Below are positions 6,417 through 11,104 of a stretch of DNA of 11,104 nucleotides, piece after piece (positions within the stretch are counted from its first letter, which is position 1; each line of letters begins with the position of its first letter). Source of the DNA: DATDAH01 sp036525535 (GTDB lineage: Bacteria; Actinomycetota; Acidimicrobiia; Acidimicrobiales; DATDAH01); contig DATDAH010000014.1 of assembly GCA_036525535.1 (NCBI GenBank), positions 1 to 11,104 on the forward strand, in the 5' to 3' direction. A model generated the notes under the pieces. That model had not been told where the DNA came from. It searched no databases and saw only the letters and a list, made by a program, of their open reading frames with translations. A program made the position numbers and the translations under genes.

Positions 6417-6467
6417 CCAGGCACCGAAACCAAGGGGGTGGCATCGCCCCCCCCGCTCACCGGTTAC
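6413..6467. terminator. GC-rich hairpin between convergent genes, likely bidirectional terminator
   Basis: GGGGGTG (6434-6440) pairs with CGCCCCC (6445-6451) around a GCAT tetraloop, with one G-U pair. An outer pair GTAACC (6413-6418) / GGTTAC (6462-6467) brackets it and includes most of both flanking stop codons (TAA on each strand). The 47-nt space between the genes is thus almost wholly structured. No U tract follows on either strand. A run of eight C residues (6447-6454) forms part of the 3' arm and could be prone to sequencing error or slippage. Confidence 0.55.
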
Positions 6468-6796
6468 TGAACCGCGGCTTCGAGCGTTCGGCTGATCACC
6501 TGGACCCCCAACAGGAGGCCCAGCGCGATGCCGGCACCGATCATGGCCATCATGACCACGAGCGTGACGCCGGCCCGCACGCGGACCAGGAGGCCGGGCC
6601 GGGGCGAGACCCTGTCCGCGAGCACGGCGCGGCTGGGCGCCGCGGCGGCCCGTCGGGCCGCCTTCGCCTTCCGACGCCGGGCGCGGTGGCGGACGGGCGG
6701 TTCCGTGGCAGGCTTGCGCTCCCCGCTGCCGGCGAGCCTCGCCGCGACAGCAATCGAGCCCCCTACCACCACGAGCGTCAGTACCACCGTGGACAC
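6464..6796 (-). CDS. Small two-segment membrane protein of unknown function
   Basis: A 110-residue protein from a GTG at 6796. Residues ~3-20 (STVVLTLVVVGGSIAVAA) form one hydrophobic segment. The middle (~25-68) is very basic, with RHRARRRKAKAARRAAAA. A second segment at ~73-98 contains VTLVVMMAMIGAGIALGLLLGV, and the tail is short. By the positive-inside rule the basic loop should be cytoplasmic, placing both termini outside. I see no family motif. The opposite strand is also open across this region as an apparent extension of the protease gene, but that translation is arginine/threonine-rich and featureless, while this frame gives two coherent membrane helices and high GC third positions. 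TAGGGT lies 10 nt before the GTG, in line with the leaderless pattern seen elsewhere here. It is divergent from the protease gene by 19 nt. Confidence 0.65.
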   Translation of the reverse strand: MSTVVLTLVVVGGSIAVAARLAGSGERKPATEPPVRHRARRRKAKAARRAAAAPSRAVLADRVSPRPGLLVRVRAGVTLVVMMAMIGAGIALGLLLGVQVISRTLEAAVQ

Positions 6797-6806
6797 GACA
6801 TCGGCG

Positions 6807-6812
6807 ACCCTA
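6807..6812 (-). promoter_or_regulatory. Putative -10 element for the small membrane protein gene
   Basis: On the minus strand, TAGGGT precedes the GTG at 6796 by 10 nt, the same spacing as in front of livG. No RBS is visible. The element almost touches the protease start at 6816, so the two divergent promoters probably compete or are co-regulated. Confidence 0.35.
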
Positions 6813-6815
6813 CCC

Positions 6816-7910
6816 GTGGCCCCGCCCGAACCTCCCCTCAGCCCTCCGGGCCCGTCGCGGCGCGCCCGATGGCCCTGGTTCGTCGGGGCGATCGGCGTGC
6901 TCGTGGTGGCCGCCAGCCTGTTCGCCCTCGTCGTCGAGCTGCCGTACTACACGATCGCCCCGGGCTCCGCCCGCCCGACCGAGCCCACCATCAGGGTGGA
7001 GGGGGCCGAGACCTTCCCCGCCGGTGACGACCTGCTGTTCACCACGGTGACCATCAGCCAGGACCGGATCAACGGGTTCGAGTGGTTGCAGGCTGAGCTG
7101 TCGCCCGACGTCGACCTCGTCCCCGCCGACCAGATCGACGGCGGCCAGACGCCCGAGGAGAACCAGCAGCTCAACCAGCAGCTGATGGACAACTCCGAGG
7201 ACACCGCCGTCGTGGTCGCGCTGGAGCACCTCGGCTACGACGTGGTCTCCGGTACCGGCGCAACCGTGGCCGACATCGTTCCCGGCGCACCGGCCGACGG
7301 GTTCATCAACCCCGGCGACACGGTGGTGCGGGCGGCCGGACAGCGGGTCGACCGGGTCGAAGACCTCGTGGCCGAGATCGAGAAGCTCGCTCCGGGCGAC
7401 GAGCTGACGATGGTCGTCGAGCCCGCGGACGGTCCCCGCCGCCCGGTGACCGTCGAGTTGGCTGCCTTCCCCGACGCTCCCGACGAGCCGTTCCTGGGCG
7501 TCGCCGGCCTGACCACCCGCGACGTCGAGTACGACTTCCCCTTCGAGGTGACCATCGACCCCGGCCAGGTCCGCGGTCCGTCCGCCGGCCTGGCGTTCAC
7601 GCTGGCTGTCCTCGACGTCCTGACACCCGGCGACATCAGCAACGGCGTGCCCGTCGCCGTCACCGGCACCATCGACGGCCTCGGCCGGGTCGGCCCGATC
7701 GGCGGGGTCGACCTCAAGGCCCTCGCCGCAGAACAGGCCGGGGCCGAGCTCTTCCTGGTCCCCGCCGGCGAGGAAGACGATGCCAGGAGTCGGGTGACCG
7801 GCGACATGGAGATCGTCCCCGTCGAGACCCTCCAGGACGCCCTCGAGGCGCTCGACGACCTCGGCGGTCACGCCACGGACCTCGAGTCGCCCCTACGATC
7901 GGGAGAGTGA
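6816..7910 (+). CDS. YlbL-type membrane-anchored PDZ/Lon-like serine protease
   Basis: With a GTG start at 6816 the protein has 364 residues, close to family length. A Pro-rich, basic N-terminus is followed by one membrane anchor (about 21-41, WFVGAIGVLVVAASLFALVV), then an extracellular region (ELPYYTIAPGSA is typical of the family), a PDZ domain (about 140-215, with ATVADIVPGAPADGFINPGDTVV) and a C-terminal Lon-type proteolytic domain. The Ser/Lys dyad is intact: Ser256 in RGPSAGLAF and Lys301 in GPIGGVDLKALAA, 45 residues apart as expected for this fold. There is no AAA+ ATPase domain. In Bacillus subtilis, YlbL degrades the membrane-bound division inhibitor YneA; the target here is unknown. 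An in-frame GTG at 6789 is an alternative that would overlap the divergent gene by 8 nt; neither start has an RBS. The stop overlaps the next start in GTGA (7907-7910). Confidence 0.88.
   Translation: MAPPEPPLSPPGPSRRARWPWFVGAIGVLVVAASLFALVVELPYYTIAPGSARPTEPTIRVEGAETFPAGDDLLFTTVTISQDRINGFEWLQAELSPDVDLVPADQIDGGQTPEENQQLNQQLMDNSEDTAVVVALEHLGYDVVSGTGATVADIVPGAPADGFINPGDTVVRAAGQRVDRVEDLVAEIEKLAPGDELTMVVEPADGPRRPVTVELAAFPDAPDEPFLGVAGLTTRDVEYDFPFEVTIDPGQVRGPSAGLAFTLAVLDVLTPGDISNGVPVAVTGTIDGLGRVGPIGGVDLKALAAEQAGAELFLVPAGEEDDARSRVTGDMEIVPVETLQDALEALDDLGGHATDLESPLRSGE
7894..7899 (+). promoter_or_regulatory. Putative -10 element for a leaderless start of the DivIVA-like gene
   Basis: TACGAT matches TANNNT and ends exactly 7 nt before the GTG at 7907, so transcription would be expected to begin at or beside the start codon. 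It lies within the last codons of the protease gene. The GGGAGA before the GTG is only one base away, too near to act as a good RBS. Confidence 0.45.
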
Positions 7911-9382
7911 GCGACCCGGGTTCCACGGATGCCGACCGCCTCCTGGACATCGAGCTCCCGCACAGCTTCCGGGGGCTGGACCCCGAGGCCGTGCAGAGCC
8001 TGCTGACGGACGCCGTCGGGAGCTTGCGCCAGGCCCAGGCCAGGGAGGCCGAGCTGCGGGCCACCATCGCCTCCCTGGAGGCGGCCTTGGCTGAAGCCCG
8101 CGTCGACGTGACCGCCGAGTTGGAGGACGCCAAGCACCGAGGGCGGGCGATGGTCACCGAGGCCCAGACCGTCCGCCGGCGGGTGCTGGAGGATCTCGTC
8201 CGTCGTCGCAAGGTCCTGCGCCGCCAGATCGAACAGCTCCGGGTCGGCCGCGAGCGCCTGCTCGAGGCCTACGAGGTCGTCGCTCAGACCGTCCAGGAGG
8301 CAACCCAGGAGCTGGGGGTGGCGGTGCCGTCGGCCCAGGCCGCGGCCGAGCGGGCCGGTCGTCGGCTCGGCCCCGATGACGACGAGGTGACCCCCGAGGA
8401 CCTGCACGCGATGGAGGCCGAGATCACCGCGGCCCGGGTCGCCGGTCTGCCGATCCTCGACCCGCCGACCGCGGCCGAGCGGGTGGCCGCCGAGCGGTTG
8501 GCGGCCGCGGCCGTCGACGCCGGCGACGAGGAGGCGGACCCCGACGCCGTCCCGCCCCTGGTCGAGGTCGAGGCCACGGTGGCCGCCTTCGAGGAGATGC
8601 GCGTGCTCGGTCCGGTGGAGGGCGAGGAGGCTGAAGGTCCGGCCGCCGAGCCGCCCCCCGAGGGCGAAGACGAGCCTGATGTCGGGTCCGATGCCGAGGA
8701 CGACGGTGACGGGGCAGCCGCAGCCGAAACGCTCGAGGAGGAGCCGCACGAGCCGGTCGAGGGCTCCGACGAGGTCGCCGGGACCGACGAGGCGCCGCCC
8801 GCGGCCGCCGAGCAGGTCGCCCGGGAGGACGAGGCCCTGGTCCTCCCGCTCTTCGACCGCCTCCGCTCGGGTGAGGACGAGGACGTCGCCTCCGAGCCCG
8901 CGTTCGCGGTCGCGGTGGACCCCATCGAGGCCCCACCCGAGGAGGAGGAAGCCGATCCTGTGGCCGTCCTGGCCGATGACCTCGCTCGTCGCCTGCGCCG
9001 GGCCCTGGCCGACGAGCAGAACCAGGTCCTGGACCGCCTGCGCCAGGACCGCCGCGGCCAACTCGGGCTCGACGAGCTCCTCGGCCCTGACGACGCTCGG
9101 GTCGTGCGCCTGGCGACGGCCATCGAGCCCCGCCTGCGGGAGGCCGTGGGCGAGCGGGGCGGCGCCACCGGGGCCGTGGGTGATCTCGCCGCCCGCCTGG
9201 CCGGTGCGGTGGCCGACGGCGTCCGCCACGACATCGAACAGCGGGTCAGCGCGGCCACCGCCGACGATGACGGTGAGCGGGTCGATCTGTCCCGGCCGGT
9301 GCGGGAGGCCTTCCGGGCCTGGCGCACCGATCGCATCCTGCCCCTGGCTGCCGAGGTGGCCGCGGAATCTCTGGGCGGTTAG
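7907..9382 (+). CDS. DivIVA-like coiled-coil protein with a long acidic linker
   Basis: A 491-residue protein. The N-terminus (15-33, IELPHSFRGLDPEAVQSLL) resembles the DivIVA/Wag31/GpsB membrane-binding segment, whose hallmark is F-R-G-[YL]-D-x-x-x-V-x-x-[FL]-L; Phe21-Arg22 occupy the place of the lipid-inserting residues. Residues ~34-136 are a long charged coiled coil with QTVRRRVLEDLVRRRKVLRRQIEQLRVGRERL. From ~203 to ~352 the chain is strongly acidic (Glu/Asp/Ala/Pro-rich) and probably disordered. Residues ~353-491 form a separate helical domain (LARRLRRALADEQNQVLDRL... to EAFRAWRTDRILPLAAEVAAE) that I do not recognise. DivIVA proteins sense curved membrane at poles and septa and recruit growth or division machinery; such a role here is inference. 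The gene overlaps the protease stop by 4 nt and is followed after 20 nt by the UPF0182 gene. A misannotation as a generic 'cell division initiation protein' is possible. Confidence 0.72.
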   Translation: MSDPGSTDADRLLDIELPHSFRGLDPEAVQSLLTDAVGSLRQAQAREAELRATIASLEAALAEARVDVTAELEDAKHRGRAMVTEAQTVRRRVLEDLVRRRKVLRRQIEQLRVGRERLLEAYEVVAQTVQEATQELGVAVPSAQAAAERAGRRLGPDDDEVTPEDLHAMEAEITAARVAGLPILDPPTAAERVAAERLAAAAVDAGDEEADPDAVPPLVEVEATVAAFEEMRVLGPVEGEEAEGPAAEPPPEGEDEPDVGSDAEDDGDGAAAAETLEEEPHEPVEGSDEVAGTDEAPPAAAEQVAREDEALVLPLFDRLRSGEDEDVASEPAFAVAVDPIEAPPEEEEADPVAVLADDLARRLRRALADEQNQVLDRLRQDRRGQLGLDELLGPDDARVVRLATAIEPRLREAVGERGGATGAVGDLAARLAGAVADGVRHDIEQRVSAATADDDGERVDLSRPVREAFRAWRTDRILPLAAEVAAESLGG

Positions 9383-9387
9383 CTCAG

Positions 9388-9402
9388 TAGAGTCCCCCAT
9401 CC
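9388..9402 (+). promoter_or_regulatory. Putative -10 element for a leaderless UPF0182 transcript
   Basis: TAGAGT at 9388-9393 matches TANNNT and lies 9 nt before the ATG at 9403, in the 20-nt gap after the DivIVA-like gene. No purine-rich RBS is present in that gap. The surrounding sequence also resembles the 5' part of a tRNA by chance. Confidence 0.42.
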
Positions 9403-11104
9403 ATGCGGGCCCCGTCAGACATGCCCCCGCCGCGCCGTCGCCGACAGCGCCGACTCTCGCCTCGGGGCCGTGTCATCCTCATCCTCGTCGCGGTCGGCCT
9501 GTTCCTCCTGATCACCTCGCTGCGGGGCATCGCCGGCTTCTACACCGACTACCTCTGGTTCGAGTCCCTGGGCAAGGCGAACACCTTCCGGACGATCCTG
9601 GGGGCCAAGCTCAGCCTCGCCGGGATCTTCATCGGGGTCTTCTTCGCCCTCTGCTTCGCCAACCTGGTCATCGCTGACCGCATCGCTCCCCGGTTCCCGC
9701 CCATGGGTCCCGAGGAGGACCTGCTCCGGCGCTACCACGACATCGTCGACACCCGGGCCGGGTGGGTCCGGGCGGGCGTGGCCTTCCTGTTCGCCGTCAT
9801 CGCCGGGGCCGGTGTCTCCAGCCAGTGGGACCAGTGGCTGCTGTTCATCAACCGCGTCGACTTCGGGGTGGAGGACCCACAGTTCCACACCGACATCGGC
9901 TTCTACGTCTTCCAGCTGCCCTTCCTGTCCTTCGTGGTCTCCTGGCTGTTCGCCGCGCTGGTCATCATCCTGCTGATCACCGCCGTGGCCCACTACCTCA
10001 ACGGTGGCATTCGGGTGCAGAACCCCGGGCCCCGAGTGACGCCCCAGGTCAAGGCCCACCTCTCGGTCCTGCTGGCTCTCCTGGCCCTGGTCAAGGTGGC
10101 CGACTACTGGCTGCAGCGCTACGAGCTCACGCTGTCCACCCGGGGCACGGTGGACGGCGCCCTGTTCACCGACGTCAAGGCCCAACTGCCGGCCACCTAC
10201 CTGCTGCTGATGATCGCGGTCCTGTCCATGGCCCTGCTCATCGTCAACATCTGGCGCCGGGGCTGGGTCCTTCCGGTCCTTGCCGTCGGCCTGTGGGGCT
10301 TCGTCGCCGTCGTGGCGGGGGGCATCTACCCCTCGTTCATCCAGCGCTTCCGGGTCGAGCCGGCCGAGTCCTCTCGGGAGGCGCCCTACATCGAGCGCAA
10401 CATCGAGGCGACGCGAGCAGCCATGGGCTTGGCCGAGGTCAGCACCCGACCGTTCGACTACAACGAGGACCTCACCTCCCAGCAACTGCAGGACAACGAC
10501 GAGACGGTTCGCAACATCCGCCTGCTCGACCCGGGGGTCGTCACCGACACCTATCAGCAGCTCCAGGCCGAGCGGCCCTTCTACCGCCTGAACGACCTGG
10601 ACGTGGACCGTTACGAGATCGACGGGGAGACGACCCAGGTCGTCATCTCGGCCCGAGAGCTCAGCACCTCGGGCATCCCGCAGCAGTCCTGGGAGGGCCA
10701 GCGGGTGGCGTTCACCCACGGGTACGGCGCGGCCGTGGCCCCGGCCAACGCCGTCACCACCGAGGGCCGCCCCGACTTCGTCCTCGGCGACATCCCCGTC
10801 GACAGCGGCGATTCGACCGTCGACGTCGTCCAGCCCGGCATCTACGTCGGCGAGAACCTCGACGGGTACTCCATCGTCGGGGCCACCCGGGACGAGATCG
10901 ACTATCAGACCGCGGGCGGCGAGACCGTCACCAGCCGGTATGACGGCTCGGGCGGGGTGGCCATGAACTCGTGGTGGCGGCAGGCGGCGTTCGCCCTGCG
11001 CTTCGGTGAGGTCGAGCCCCTGATCTCCAACTTCGTCACCAACGAGAGTCGCATCATCTACGTACGCGACGTCCAGGACCGGGTCGAGCAGCTGGCCCCG
11101 TTCC
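9403..11104 (+). CDS. UPF0182 family large membrane protein, N-terminal 567 codons (runs off the window)
   Basis: The frame is open from the ATG at 9403 to the window edge with no stop; family members are usually about 900-1000 residues, so roughly 60% is visible. After a basic N-terminus (PPPRRRRQRRLSPRGR) there are seven hydrophobic segments at about 24-40, 67-91, 122-142, 172-199, 216-232, 265-282 and 287-310. The conserved Y-T-D-Y-L-W-F-E-S-L-G motif lies between the first two. After the seventh segment comes a large hydrophilic, probably extracytoplasmic domain (YPSFIQRFRVEPAESSREAPYIERNIEATRAA, then PQQSWEGQRVAFTHGYGAAVAPANAV), which is the family's most conserved part. The function of UPF0182 (COG1615) is unknown. 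In mycobacteria it neighbours a YlbL-type protease, as it nearly does here. The ATG at 9421 is an alternative start; 9403 fits the leaderless -10 better. Confidence 0.9.
   Translation, partial: MRAPSDMPPPRRRRQRRLSPRGRVILILVAVGLFLLITSLRGIAGFYTDYLWFESLGKANTFRTILGAKLSLAGIFIGVFFALCFANLVIADRIAPRFPPMGPEEDLLRRYHDIVDTRAGWVRAGVAFLFAVIAGAGVSSQWDQWLLFINRVDFGVEDPQFHTDIGFYVFQLPFLSFVVSWLFAALVIILLITAVAHYLNGGIRVQNPGPRVTPQVKAHLSVLLALLALVKVADYWLQRYELTLSTRGTVDGALFTDVKAQLPATYLLLMIAVLSMALLIVNIWRRGWVLPVLAVGLWGFVAVVAGGIYPSFIQRFRVEPAESSREAPYIERNIEATRAAMGLAEVSTRPFDYNEDLTSQQLQDNDETVRNIRLLDPGVVTDTYQQLQAERPFYRLNDLDVDRYEIDGETTQVVISARELSTSGIPQQSWEGQRVAFTHGYGAAVAPANAVTTEGRPDFVLGDIPVDSGDSTVDVVQPGIYVGENLDGYSIVGATRDEIDYQTAGGETVTSRYDGSGGVAMNSWWRQAAFALRFGEVEPLISNFVTNESRIIYVRDVQDRVEQLAPF

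Noticed and set aside
6528..6815. In-frame N-terminal extension of the protease to 460 residues.
   Set aside because: Thr/Arg/Ala-rich, no family resemblance, and antisense to a better-supported two-helix membrane protein.
9375..9400. GCGGTTAGCTCAGTAGAGT resembles the acceptor/D-arm start of a tRNA.
   Set aside because: No anticodon arm, T-loop (GGTTCGA) or matching 3' acceptor strand follows; the sequence runs straight into the UPF0182 coding region, and the stop of the preceding gene lies within it.
7868..9400. Long minus-strand open frame (510 codons) opposite the DivIVA-like gene.
   Set aside because: Gly/Leu/His/Asp-rich mirror translation of a GC-rich gene; the plus strand has a coherent coiled coil and operon context.
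9415..10943. Long open frames on the minus strand (9415-10719) and in another plus register (9762-10943).
   Set aside because: Both are shadows of the UPF0182 gene, whose own frame is open to the window edge and shows family motifs and seven membrane segments.

Overview
The window looks like a chromosomal segment of a high-GC actinobacterium. Coding third positions are almost all G or C, and several genes lack a Shine-Dalgarno site but carry a TANNNT -10 hexamer 7-10 nt before the start codon, the usual look of leaderless actinobacterial genes. An MreB-type actin, a YlbL-type PDZ/Lon protease beside a UPF0182 membrane protein, and a DivIVA-like scaffold all fit Actinomycetota. My guess is class Acidimicrobiia; this rests on gene content recalled from memory, not on a search. 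No insertion sequence, phage gene, CRISPR array, tRNA or rRNA is visible, and no stretch over 300 bases lacks a gene.

Layout. (1) 2-280, the 3' end of an mreB-like gene. (2) 356-5179, a complete five-gene branched-chain amino-acid-type (HAAT/Liv) ABC importer on the + strand in the order ATPase (LivG), ATPase (LivF), permease (LivH), permease (LivM), lipoprotein substrate-binding protein (LivK-like). The first four genes are tightly coupled (GTGA and ATGA overlaps, or a strong RBS); the binding protein comes last and may have its own promoter inside the livM tail. (3) 5169-5792, a minus-strand HEAT-repeat protein that converges on the binding-protein gene with an 11-nt overlap of coding ends; an 11-bp perfect inverted repeat spans both stops. 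(4) 5856-6416, an unrecognised 186-residue protein with a TTG start and a strong RBS. (5) 6464-6796, minus strand, a 110-residue protein with two membrane segments, separated from gene 4 by a 47-nt spacer holding a GC-rich hairpin. (6) 6816-9382, a YlbL-type membrane-anchored PDZ/Lon protease whose stop overlaps the start of a DivIVA-like coiled-coil protein. (7) 9403 to the window edge, the first 567 codons of a UPF0182 polytopic membrane protein.

How they fit together. The Liv cluster is a self-sufficient nutrient importer. The second half is an envelope-oriented block: a surface-facing Ser/Lys protease, a DivIVA-type (polar or septal scaffold-like) protein and a large membrane protein of unknown role in one direction, with a small divergent membrane protein upstream. 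The protease-UPF0182 neighbourhood is known in mycobacteria; the DivIVA-like gene between them is the most interesting element. I see no clearly new defence, mobile or biosynthetic system. The best leads are this envelope block, the two small unknown proteins, and the leaderless-start pattern with its convergent-gene hairpins.
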